This document shows, in pieces, positions 8,265-15,697 of a stretch of DNA of 64,000 nt (position 1 is its first letter; the number at the start of each line of letters is the position of its first letter). Origin of the DNA: Candidatus Gastranaerophilales bacterium (lineage in GTDB: Bacteria > Cyanobacteriota > Vampirovibrionia > Gastranaerophilales > Gastranaerophilaceae); NCBI GenBank assembly GCA_944325665.1, contig CALVAY010000009.1:1-64000 (forward strand), given 5' to 3'. Under the pieces are notes generated by a model that worked only from the letters and a program-made list of their open reading frames with translations, searched no databases and was not told the origin of the DNA. Position numbers and translations under genes: made by a program.

Positions 8265-8954
8265 ATGGCAAGGACTTTTACGGAAACAAAAACACATGAG
8301 GTAACGGTTGACGTTGTAATTTTAACCATTCACAACGGCAAACTTAAAGTGCTTTTGGTTAAACGTGCAAACGAACCTTTTCGCGGGAAATGGTCTATCC
8401 CCGGCGGTTTTATAAGATTGTCCGAAAACCTTGATGATGCGGCTCTTCGTGTTTTGAAAGAAAAAACAAGCGTTCAAAACATCTATCTTGAGCAGCTATA
8501 CACCTTCGGCGACCCGCTTCGTTACCCCAACACAAGGGTTATAACTTGTGCTTACTTTGCACTTCTTCGTGCGGAAGATATAAAACTTGAAGTTGCAAAC
8601 AAAGACGAAGTTTCAGAAGTTCAATGGCACAGTGTTGAAAAACTTCCCCCGCTTGCATTCGACCACAAAGAAATTATTGAATATTCACTTAAAAGAACAC
8701 GTGAAAGACTTGAACTTTGCCCGATAGCTTTCCAGCTATTGCCTAAAAAGTTTACTCTAACAGAGCTTCAACAGTCTTACGAATTAATTTTGAAAAAGAC
8801 TTTGGACAAAAGAAATTTCAGAAAAAAAATGCTAAGCTCAAATATTTTGGTTGAAACAAACGAATCTACAAAACAAGGTTCAAAACGCCCCGCAGCATTG
8901 TATTCTTTTGATACCATCACTCTTGACTCAAAAAGAGGGCATTTCTTCAGCTAG
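8265..8954 (+). CDS. NrtR-like Nudix/winged-helix transcriptional regulator
   Basis: A 229-residue protein with an N-terminal Nudix fold (residues ~12-140) and a C-terminal winged-helix segment (~150-225) containing FTLTELQQSYE and the NFRKKM recognition-helix region. This is the NrtR architecture, a regulator that senses ADP-ribose and commonly controls NAD metabolism. The Nudix box is damaged: G48-x5-E54-x7-R62 is kept, but the usual REUxEE reads RVLKEK, losing two metal-binding glutamates. It is therefore probably a sensor rather than a hydrolase. No NAD gene is adjacent, so its target is unknown; sugar-responsive Nudix regulators are an alternative. The start at 8265 is chosen from the promoter position. 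The stop shares CTAG with the convergent response regulator. Confidence 0.85.
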   Translation: MARTFTETKTHEVTVDVVILTIHNGKLKVLLVKRANEPFRGKWSIPGGFIRLSENLDDAALRVLKEKTSVQNIYLEQLYTFGDPLRYPNTRVITCAYFALLRAEDIKLEVANKDEVSEVQWHSVEKLPPLAFDHKEIIEYSLKRTRERLELCPIAFQLLPKKFTLTELQQSYELILKKTLDKRNFRKKMLSSNILVETNESTKQGSKRPAALYSFDTITLDSKRGHFFS

Positions 8955-10246
8955 TCATTTAAAAATCTTTTAATCCACAGGAGTGCAACATCTGTGTCAT
9001 AAGGTTTTGGCAAGTAGAAATCCGCACCTGAAGCTAATATTTCTTTTTTATTGTGCACACTTGATGAGAGAATAATTTTTGTGTTTGCATTTTTTATTTT
9101 TTTAATTTCATAAGACAGCTTAAGCCCGTCTTTTAAATCTTTTTGACCATAATCCATAACAACAACATCAGGCATAAATTCATCAAATTCATCCCTAAAT
9201 TGAGCATAATTTGAACAAACACGAACCTCAAAAGAGTTAAGCGCGCAAAGCGTTTCAAGCAAAATCGAAAGTGCTTCATCCTCTTCCATAATCATGACCT
9301 TATTTTTAGGTTCTTTTTTCTCTACTTTGCCGTAAAGCTTTGGTCTGTCTATTACAAAGGTTGATTTTTCATCATTTTTGCATGATTTCATTAACTCAAA
9401 CAAAGAGGTTATAATTTGCTCATAGCTTGAAAATTTGTCTTTGTCATTTTCTAAAACGCAAGCGTTAAGACGCATTAAGGCTTCTTTTTTCTCTTCTTTA
9501 ATGTCTGAACTTAAAAGGGTGAAATTATTTTCAAAGTCGCCTTTTGTGTAAAATCTGCATAAAATATTATCAAAGGCAAACGCCAAAAACGGCGCTATTT
9601 TCTCGGCTTTTGCAAAATCGGTTATTATAATAAATTCATCATCAAAAAAATGTCCGGCAAAATCTTTTTGAACAATGACCGAATTTATAAGTGCGCTAAG
9701 CGTCTGCAAAACCTTTTGATAGGCTATTTCGCCGTATATTTCACGATAATTTGAAATATTTGAAATTTTAACAAAAATAATCGCACATTTTTTCTGAAGA
9801 TAAATGAGTTTCTTTAAAGCTCTAATGGTCAAATTCCTTTGTGCAAAAAGCGTTGAGGGGTTGTATAAATTTTCAAAATATCTTCTCAGGTGAGCTTTTA
9901 TTCTCGTCTGAAACTCAAGAGAAGAAATCGATTCGCTCATAAAATCGTCTGCACCTGATTCAAAGACCTCAAGCCTGTCAATCAGCTCGTCAGACTTTGA
10001 AATTGCAACTATAATCGGGCGAACGTTAAAAGTTAGCGCTCTTATTTTTGGGCAAAAATCGCTCAATTTTTCATCAATGGTATCTGAAATCAAAATAAGC
10101 TCAGGCTCAATTTTTTGCATTTTTTCTAATGCAGCAGATAAAGAGGAGATAACCAAAACCTCTTGCTCAAGTGCCTCAATCAGTTTTTTATACTTAATTG
10201 AGAGCTCTTTTCTTTTGCTTATTATAAAAACCGTAGCTTTATACAA
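8951..10246 (-). CDS. Response regulator with receiver, degenerate GGDEF and second receiver domain
   Basis: A 431-residue three-part signalling protein. Residues ~1-120 resemble a receiver, but the phosphoacceptor position in LILISDT appears to be Ser rather than Asp. Residues ~135-290 resemble a GGDEF domain whose active-site loop reads HFFDDEF, so diguanylate cyclase activity is doubtful. Residues ~318-430 are a well-formed receiver with EED acidic residues, phosphoacceptor Asp365 in VVVMDYG and the conserved Lys414 in LPKP. No DNA-binding domain is present. The gene lies 10 bases after a histidine kinase on the same strand, so the kinase probably phosphorylates Asp365. The middle domain may bind nucleotide or a partner. 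Confidence 0.83.
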   Translation of the reverse strand: MYKATVFIISKRKELSIKYKKLIEALEQEVLVISSLSAALEKMQKIEPELILISDTIDEKLSDFCPKIRALTFNVRPIIVAISKSDELIDRLEVFESGADDFMSESISSLEFQTRIKAHLRRYFENLYNPSTLFAQRNLTIRALKKLIYLQKKCAIIFVKISNISNYREIYGEIAYQKVLQTLSALINSVIVQKDFAGHFFDDEFIIITDFAKAEKIAPFLAFAFDNILCRFYTKGDFENNFTLLSSDIKEEKKEALMRLNACVLENDKDKFSSYEQIITSLFELMKSCKNDEKSTFVIDRPKLYGKVEKKEPKNKVMIMEEDEALSILLETLCALNSFEVRVCSNYAQFRDEFDEFMPDVVVMDYGQKDLKDGLKLSYEIKKIKNANTKIILSSSVHNKKEILASGADFYLPKPYDTDVALLWIKRFLND

Positions 10247-10256
10247 TTTCTACCTC

Positions 10257-10973
10257 TTATTCGGATACCCTCTTTAGTGCCTGCTCAACCTCATACAAGG
10301 GAAGGGTTACGACAAATTCGGTACTTTTTGGTTCATCGTAACTTCGAACGGTAATTTCGCCCTTCATTTGCTCGAGCAATTTTTTTGTAATATACAACCC
10401 AAGACCGCTGCCTTGAGTTGTAGAGTTCAAGATATTTTCTATACGATAAAATTTATCAAAAATTTTATCAAAATATTTTTCTTCAATTTGAACGCCATAA
10501 TTTTTAATGCAAATTATTGCACTGTTTTTATTGTTAGTTAAGCTTATTTCAACCTTTTTTGAGTTTTTTGAATACTTTGAGGCATTATCCAAAAGGTTAA
10601 TTAAAACCTGCTGTAACTTATTCTCATCAGCCAAAACGGGTTCATTGGAACATATCTTAATATCATAGTCAAAATCGCCGTAATTCATTTTAACAAGCGA
10701 AGAAGCGTTGTTTATGGCATCTTTCAGACTTATTTTTTTAAGCACAATGTCGCCTCTGTCCGAATCGATTTTTGAAACGTTTAATACATTCTCAACAAGA
10801 TTAATGAGCCTTTGCGACTGCTCTTGGATAATTTTTAGAAACTTTTTTTTCTGCTCATCGGATAAACTTTCCCAATTATCAAGTATAGTCTTTGAAAACC
10901 CTTTTATACTGGTAAGGGGAGTTCTAATTTCATGGGATAGCGTTGAGATAAATTCATCTTTTATGTTCTTCAT
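10257..10973 (-). CDS. Soluble histidine kinase core (HisKA + HATPase_c)
   Basis: A 238-residue kinase consisting of almost nothing but the two catalytic modules. His14 in the SHEIRTPL H-box is the phosphorylation site. The N box is INLLDNASKYS, the G boxes include GSGLGLYITKKLLEQ, and an F-box-like IFDKFYRIEN lies between them. There is no sensor, transmembrane segment or PAS domain, so input must come from another protein or from cytoplasmic contact. The next gene is a three-domain response regulator, a plausible partner. The ATG is preceded at six bases by TATAAT and has no Shine-Dalgarno sequence. The promoter sits in the 19-base gap after mrnC. Confidence 0.92.
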   Translation of the reverse strand: MKNIKDEFISTLSHEIRTPLTSIKGFSKTILDNWESLSDEQKKKFLKIIQEQSQRLINLVENVLNVSKIDSDRGDIVLKKISLKDAINNASSLVKMNYGDFDYDIKICSNEPVLADENKLQQVLINLLDNASKYSKNSKKVEISLTNNKNSAIICIKNYGVQIEEKYFDKIFDKFYRIENILNSTTQGSGLGLYITKKLLEQMKGEITVRSYDEPKSTEFVVTLPLYEVEQALKRVSE

Positions 10974-10979
10974 AAATTA

Positions 10980-10985
10980 ATTATA
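10980..10985 (-). promoter_or_regulatory. -10 box of the histidine kinase gene, leaderless geometry
   Basis: A perfect TATAAT on the minus strand ends 6 bases (TAATTT) before the ATG at 10973. It lies just beyond the mrnC stop, giving the kinase its own start site. No clear -35 is visible. Confidence 0.65.
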
Positions 10986-10992
10986 ACCTTTT

Positions 10993-11367
10993 TTATACAT
11001 TATACTTTTCGCTTAAGTATTTTTTAATAATTTCAAAAATCTCCTCAAGCCTGTTTTGATTATTCAAATACAAATGTCCTAAAATAACCTCAAAAGCCGT
11101 TGCAAGAGAGTGAATTTGGGGATTATTTTTCTTTGAAATAGAAATTTTCAAGTTTCTGCCTCTTCGTGAAATTTCTTTTTCGTTTTCATCGAAAAAATCT
11201 TGCAGATAAGATAAAATCTCTGCTTGCATATTTGCGTTAACAAAGCGAATACCGAAATTGTGCATTGCCTTTTGCGTTTGGGCTTTATCAATGCATATTT
11301 TTCTTATAAAAAGCTCCCAAACGGCATCACCTATATATGCACAATGTTTTAAATTATACTCAGCCAT
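10993..11367 (-). CDS. mrnC: Mini-ribonuclease III
   Basis: A 124-residue protein containing only the RNase III catalytic domain. Family members mature 23S rRNA ends in Firmicutes and also occur in Cyanobacteria. Asp14 in YIGDAVWELFIR and Glu93 in SLATAFEVILGHLY match the two catalytic acidic clusters. There is no double-stranded RNA-binding domain, as expected. The gene starts directly under an extended -10 promoter and has no Shine-Dalgarno sequence. It is commonly found beside cysS in other genomes but here sits upstream of a two-component pair. Confidence 0.93.
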   Translation of the reverse strand: MAEYNLKHCAYIGDAVWELFIRKICIDKAQTQKAMHNFGIRFVNANMQAEILSYLQDFFDENEKEISRRGRNLKISISKKNNPQIHSLATAFEVILGHLYLNNQNRLEEIFEIIKKYLSEKYNV

Positions 11368-11373
11368 AAACTA

Positions 11374-11382
11374 ATTCTACCA
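11374..11382 (-). promoter_or_regulatory. Extended -10 promoter of mrnC, leaderless geometry
   Basis: On the minus strand TGG-TAGAAT (11382 to 11374) is followed by TAGTTT and the ATG at 11367. The extended TGN explains the lack of a clear -35 element. Confidence 0.7.
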
Positions 11383-11473
11383 TAAATTTTATTAACATTT
11401 CTTAACATGAAGTAAATTTGGCGAAAAAAATAACTTTATTTATATATAGGGAGTTAATATAGGAAGTTACATT

Positions 11474-12958
11474 ATGGTCAACCAAATTTCAGGCTATAAT
11501 AGCGCTTTTGCACAAGATGCCATGAAGTATTTGCAACATATGGCAGTTGTTGAACACAAGGATAATCTCTTTGATGATATGAAATCCTCACTTTCAATGG
11601 CTCCGTTAATTGCAATTCCAAGTGCCATTGGGGCAAAAAACAGCTATAAAATTTCAAAGTTGGGATATGCACCTGACAAAGTAAAATTAGCCGATAAAGT
11701 TAAAAATATACCTAAGGCAATTTCTGAAATACCAAAAAACATCACAGAAGTGCCAAAAGCGGCAGGTGATATTTTTAGCTCACTAGGGAAAAAAGAAACT
11801 TGGAGTGGTGCAATAAACACTGCTAAAAATACTGATGCAATTTTAGCTTTATCCGATGTTAATAATGAAATTAAAAGTGCCGCAAAAAGCCTTAAAAAAG
11901 CAAAAGATGCAGCAGATAAAGCAAAATATCAGGGAATAATCGACACCTTGACAGCGCAAAAGAAAAACCTTGAAGGCGCTATTGAAACCGCACAAAAAAC
12001 AGGTGCAAAAGTTTCTGATGACATTATAAAAGGCGCAGATGACGCTATTTCAGCTCTAAAAAGTACAGGCAAAACAGGATTTTTATCAAAAATCGGCAAG
12101 TACGTAAAAGCACCTTTTAGCTGGCTTGGGGGCAAAATTACAGGCTCAAGCGCTTATAATGCGGTTAAAAGTAACGAGTTGGGCGGAAAAGCTCTGTCTA
12201 AGTTGGGTAACTTTGCAAAATACGCTAAAAAAGGCGGTGCAATATTTGACCTTGCAATTGAAGGAACAATGCAAATATTCACTGAAATTATTCCTGCCTT
12301 TAAAAACGGCGGTTTTGATTCAGGTATAAAACAAATAGGTAAATCAGGCGCACAAGTCGGAGCATCAGTCGGAGGTTGGGCATTAGGTGCTAAAGCAGGT
12401 ACAGCGGTTGGAGCTGCAATAGGTTCAATCTTCCCCGGAGCAGGTACGGTAATCGGCGGAGCAATCGGTGGTATAGTCGGCGGTCTTTTAGGCTCAAGCG
12501 TGCTAACAGGAATTGCTAAAAAGATTACGGGTAAATCCGAAAACGAAATACTGCAAGAAGAACAACTGGAACAACAAGCACAAATGGCAAGCCAAGACAG
12601 TGCAACAATGCAACAACTGCAAAGTGCCGTTGCTCAACAAGTTCAATATGACATCTCAAGCGGAACCGCAAATGAAGATACCCAAAGAATGATGGAATAT
12701 CTTAATACTATGCCGCAATCATCAAATGTATCTTTTGGCGGACTAACCTCAACAGGCACCACAGCGGATAGCACAGCAAGTACAACAGCAAATACGGGAT
12801 ACACTGCAACTTCTGACACAACAAACTTAGTTGCAACAAATCCTGACGGCAGCTATGACTTTACTGTCCCGCCTGAAGCGTTTGCTACTCAATACGCAAT
12901 GCCGACAAATGCAAGCAGCAATATACAAAATCCATATCAGGATCCGATATTAGCTTAA
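11474..12958 (+). CDS. Hypothetical glycine-zipper protein
   Basis: I do not recognise this 494-residue protein. It has no signal peptide. Residues ~60-260 are Lys/Ala-rich amphipathic helix with repeated K-x-IPK-type motifs (NIPKAI, EIPKNI, EVPKAA). Residues 295-341 form a strongly hydrophobic glycine zipper with many GxxxG spacings (GWALGAKAGTAVGAAIG, then TVIGGAIGGIVGGLLG), the type of segment that packs in membranes and occurs in some pore-forming toxins and outer-membrane proteins. A Gln-rich stretch (~356-395) and a Ser/Thr/Asn-rich tail follow. The ATG has AGGAAG eight bases upstream. The layout suggests a membrane-inserting or exported structural protein, but function is open. Confidence 0.8.
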   Translation: MVNQISGYNSAFAQDAMKYLQHMAVVEHKDNLFDDMKSSLSMAPLIAIPSAIGAKNSYKISKLGYAPDKVKLADKVKNIPKAISEIPKNITEVPKAAGDIFSSLGKKETWSGAINTAKNTDAILALSDVNNEIKSAAKSLKKAKDAADKAKYQGIIDTLTAQKKNLEGAIETAQKTGAKVSDDIIKGADDAISALKSTGKTGFLSKIGKYVKAPFSWLGGKITGSSAYNAVKSNELGGKALSKLGNFAKYAKKGGAIFDLAIEGTMQIFTEIIPAFKNGGFDSGIKQIGKSGAQVGASVGGWALGAKAGTAVGAAIGSIFPGAGTVIGGAIGGIVGGLLGSSVLTGIAKKITGKSENEILQEEQLEQQAQMASQDSATMQQLQSAVAQQVQYDISSGTANEDTQRMMEYLNTMPQSSNVSFGGLTSTGTTADSTASTTANTGYTATSDTTNLVATNPDGSYDFTVPPEAFATQYAMPTNASSNIQNPYQDPILA

Positions 12959-12962
12959 AAGC

Positions 12963-13187
12963 TTAATCAATTATTGACTCGAGTGCCTTTATGTTTTCAT
13001 AAGGCACTCCTGCTTCTGAAAGCTCTTCAGCACTTAAGCCAAAAAGAGTTATCAAGTCCAGTGCTTGAACACGAGCTTCTCTTTTAGGTTTTGAAATCAT
13101 GGAGAAAACTTCATTGAGTGCGCTCTCACGTGTCATAAAAAGCGAGGAATTAGTCTTATGTAAAATTCTTTTCTTTGCTTTACCCAT
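12963..13187 (-). CDS. Small hypothetical protein (74 aa)
   Basis: A 74-residue protein of unknown function ends 4 bases from the stop of the convergent glycine-zipper gene. It starts with a basic patch (GKAKKRILHK), then an amphipathic helix and an acidic C-terminal half (SAEELSEAG, then ALESIID). No transmembrane segment or known motif is visible. A TAAAAT lies 8 bases before the ATG and no Shine-Dalgarno sequence is apparent. Composition looks protein-like rather than accidental, and the intergenic fit on both sides supports a real gene. Confidence 0.6.
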   Translation of the reverse strand: MGKAKKRILHKTNSSLFMTRESALNEVFSMISKPKREARVQALDLITLFGLSAEELSEAGVPYENIKALESIID

Positions 13188-13246
13188 TGAAAACTATTTT
13201 AGTCTTTCCAATTTAAAAGTAAATAACTTGTATAATTTTGTAAAAA

Positions 13247-14653
13247 TTATTTTTTTCGCTTGACAACGTCGTAATCCTTGTAAGCAAAGAAAGAAAATAA
13301 TACGCATAATAGCGCAAAAGCCATACCAAACGCCATTGTATAGTGATAAGCTTTTAAAAACGAAAAGTTATAATCAAGTCCCAAATTTTGGAAAATATCT
13401 CTAAAGCTCGCAAAAAGCGTAATTGTTATTGCAACACCCAAGATATTACCCATATTCCTTGAAAGTGCCAATATACCGCTTGCTATTCCCAACTGCTCTT
13501 TGCTGACACTTGAGATAATAGCAGTGTTTGAGGGAGATTGAAAAAGCCCGTTACCAAGTCCCATAACGCCGGATAAAAGCATAATGTAAATCACGGGAGT
13601 ATTTTCATCAAACAAAATAAATAACGAAAGGGCAACAAAAGTAACAATAGGCCCTGCTATTGTTAAATATCTGCTTCCGTATTTTCCTGCCGTTGCCCCG
13701 CTTATTGGTGCAACAAACATTAAAACAATTGAATACGGAAGAATTATTAGAGCTGTTAAAAACGGTTTAAATTTTAAAATGTCTTGAAGATAAAACGGGA
13801 GCAAGATTGTATTTGTAAACATCGCCATATATGATGTCATAACGGCCAAATTGCCAAGTGTAAAAGGTTTTATTGAAAATAAATTAAAATTTATCATCGG
13901 ATAGCTGATTTTATTATCCCTTATGTAAAATAAACAGCCAAACACAACGCAAATTACCCCTAAAGTGATTATCTTAAGAGAACTCCAGCCCCAGTGATAC
14001 CCTTCCGAAATTGCAAGTAAAAGCGCAAAAAGACAAACGGTAAAATAAATAAAGCCTAAGTAGTCAAACTTTAACTTTTCTTTTTGAGCAATAATCGAAG
14101 GCACCATTTTATATGAATAATAAATACCAAAAAGAGCTATTGGGATAGATGGGATAAATATTGCTTTCCAATTGAAAAACTGAAGCAAAATCCCGCCCAA
14201 TGAAGGTCCTAAGAGCCCGCCAACAGCAACAAGACATCCGTTAAGCCCAAGGGCCTTACCTCTGTCCCCACCCTTAAATAGGGATGCTATTACGGATGAA
14301 GCATTTGATATAACAATTGATGCACCAAGAGCCTCGATACATCTTGAAGTTAAAAGCATCGGTAAATTAAGAGCAAGGGCGTTAAAAAACGAACCAAAAG
14401 CAAAAAGCCCAAACCCTGTTGCATAGAGTTTATTTTTTGGAACCAAGTCGCCTACTTTTCCCCAGAAGGGCAAAAATACCGTCAAGACAAGGGTGTATGA
14501 GATAATTACCCACTGAACCTTAGAAATTGTAACCCCTAAGTCCCTTGCCATAGGATACAGCGCAAGGTTAACCACGCTTGAATCAAGCATGCCTAAAAAA
14601 TTACCAATGGCTATTATCCAAAAAATTGCCCATTTTACGTTATTAAGCTTCAT
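13247..14653 (-). CDS. MFS transporter, DHA2 (EmrB/QacA-like) drug exporter family
   Basis: A 468-residue membrane protein with about 14 hydrophobic segments, matching the 14-helix DHA2 drug:H+ antiporter branch of the major facilitator superfamily. The N-terminal LDSSVVNLALYPMARDLG corresponds to family motif D1 (LDxTVVNVALP). The loop GKVGDLVPKNKLYATG fits motif A, and GPSLGGILLQ fits motif C of antiporters. The usual partner EmrA is absent, so it probably acts as a single-component exporter; substrate cannot be told from sequence. It lies alone between unrelated genes. Its start codon is 6 bases after an extended -10 box, with no Shine-Dalgarno sequence. Confidence 0.9.
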   Translation of the reverse strand: MKLNNVKWAIFWIIAIGNFLGMLDSSVVNLALYPMARDLGVTISKVQWVIISYTLVLTVFLPFWGKVGDLVPKNKLYATGFGLFAFGSFFNALALNLPMLLTSRCIEALGASIVISNASSVIASLFKGGDRGKALGLNGCLVAVGGLLGPSLGGILLQFFNWKAIFIPSIPIALFGIYYSYKMVPSIIAQKEKLKFDYLGFIYFTVCLFALLLAISEGYHWGWSSLKIITLGVICVVFGCLFYIRDNKISYPMINFNLFSIKPFTLGNLAVMTSYMAMFTNTILLPFYLQDILKFKPFLTALIILPYSIVLMFVAPISGATAGKYGSRYLTIAGPIVTFVALSLFILFDENTPVIYIMLLSGVMGLGNGLFQSPSNTAIISSVSKEQLGIASGILALSRNMGNILGVAITITLFASFRDIFQNLGLDYNFSFLKAYHYTMAFGMAFALLCVLFSFFAYKDYDVVKRKK

Positions 14654-14659
14654 AATATC

Positions 14660-14668
14660 AGATTAACA
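14660..14668 (-). promoter_or_regulatory. Extended -10 promoter of the MFS gene, leaderless geometry
   Basis: On the minus strand TGT-TAATCT (14668 to 14660) is followed by GATATT and ATG at 14653. Confidence 0.6.
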
Positions 14669-14706
14669 CAAACAAAAATAAGCTTTTGAAAATCTTTATA
14701 TCGTGG

Positions 14707-14712
14707 TATAAT
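14707..14712 (+). promoter_or_regulatory. -10 box of the GT2 glycosyltransferase
   Basis: TATAAT here predicts +1 near 14719, leaving a leader of about 22 bases that contains GGAG (14732-14735) six bases before ATG 14742. It contrasts with the leaderless promoters nearby. Confidence 0.6.
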
Positions 14713-14741
14713 TTCACGTGCCTATGGTTTTTGGAGTTTTT

Positions 14742-15656
14742 ATGAAAACATTAGATATTATAGTCCCCGTCTTTAACGAAGAAAGCTGCCTTGATGAAAC
14801 ATTCAAAAGGCTTTTAGCACTTAGGGAAACCTTTAAAAATAAACTAAAAGTTAACTACATTTTTGTAAATGACGGCTCAAAAGATAAAAGTGAGGAAATT
14901 TTAAATCAATTTGCAAAAGAAGATAAAAATATAAAAGTTATTAACTTCTCAAGAAACTTTGGTCATCAAATGGCCGTTACGGCAGGACTTGAACATTCTT
15001 GCGGTGATTACATCGCAATAATAGATGCCGATCTTCAAGACCCGCCGGAGTTAATTTATGATATGTATGAAAAATCTCTTGAAGGTTATGACATTGTTTA
15101 CGGAAAAAGACTCAAAAGAAAAAAAGAAACAATATTTAAAAAGCTAACCGCATGGGGATTTTACAGAACTTTAAAATCTATGTGCAAATTAGACATCCCC
15201 ACTGACACAGGGGACTTTAGACTTATTACAAGCAAGGTAAGAGATGCACTTAATAATATGAAAGAAAAGCACCGCTTTATAAGAGGCATGGTTCCTTGGA
15301 CAGGCTTTAGGAGCGCTCCTGTATATTTTAACAGAGATGAAAGATTTGCAGGCGAAACAAAATACTCTCTTTCTAAAATGTTAAAGCTTGCCTCAGACGG
15401 AATTTTTTCTTTCTCGTATAAGCCCATAGACTTTATTTTTGCCCTTGGGGTAATATTTGCAATAATATCTTTAATCTTACTTTTTGTAATGATATTTGAT
15501 GATTTTGAAGAAGAGTGGATTATCAGTTTTGCAATATTCTTTGCAAGCTCAATTCAGCTTTTTGCAATGAATATATTAGGTCAATACATCGCAAGAATAT
15601 ATGATGAAGCAAAAGACAGGCCTTTATACGTCATAAAAAATAAAATAAATCTCTAA
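14742..15656 (+). CDS. GT2 family glycosyltransferase (GtrB/DPM1-like)
   Basis: A 304-residue glycosyltransferase family 2 enzyme with the polyprenyl-phosphate sugar transferase layout. The N-terminal domain opens LDIIVPVFNEE and contains the metal/nucleotide motif DADLQDPPELI. TDTGDFRLI follows, and two C-terminal membrane helices lie at residues ~220-300. Such enzymes move glucose, mannose or a related sugar from a nucleotide donor onto undecaprenyl phosphate for envelope glycosylation. The start at 14742 is preferred over an upstream GTG at 14718 because it has GGAG at six bases and the GTG lies at the transcription start. The GT39 transferase at 53439 is a possible user of the lipid-linked sugar, which is inference. 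Confidence 0.92.
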   Translation: MKTLDIIVPVFNEESCLDETFKRLLALRETFKNKLKVNYIFVNDGSKDKSEEILNQFAKEDKNIKVINFSRNFGHQMAVTAGLEHSCGDYIAIIDADLQDPPELIYDMYEKSLEGYDIVYGKRLKRKKETIFKKLTAWGFYRTLKSMCKLDIPTDTGDFRLITSKVRDALNNMKEKHRFIRGMVPWTGFRSAPVYFNRDERFAGETKYSLSKMLKLASDGIFSFSYKPIDFIFALGVIFAIISLILLFVMIFDDFEEEWIISFAIFFASSIQLFAMNILGQYIARIYDEAKDRPLYVIKNKINL

Positions 15657-15686
15657 AAAGGCAATTTTTAACCTTCATTTGTTTTA

Positions 15687-15692
15687 TACAAT
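15687..15692 (+). promoter_or_regulatory. -10 box of the lytic transglycosylase gene, leaderless geometry
   Basis: TACAAT is followed by five bases (TTGCT) and the ATG at 15698. The -35 region is only T-rich. Confidence 0.6.
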
Positions 15693-15697
15693 TTGCT

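Noticed and set aside
14718-14741. Upstream GTG start of the GT2 gene
   Set aside because: It lies at the predicted transcription start and has no Shine-Dalgarno sequence; ATG 14742 has GGAG at six bases.
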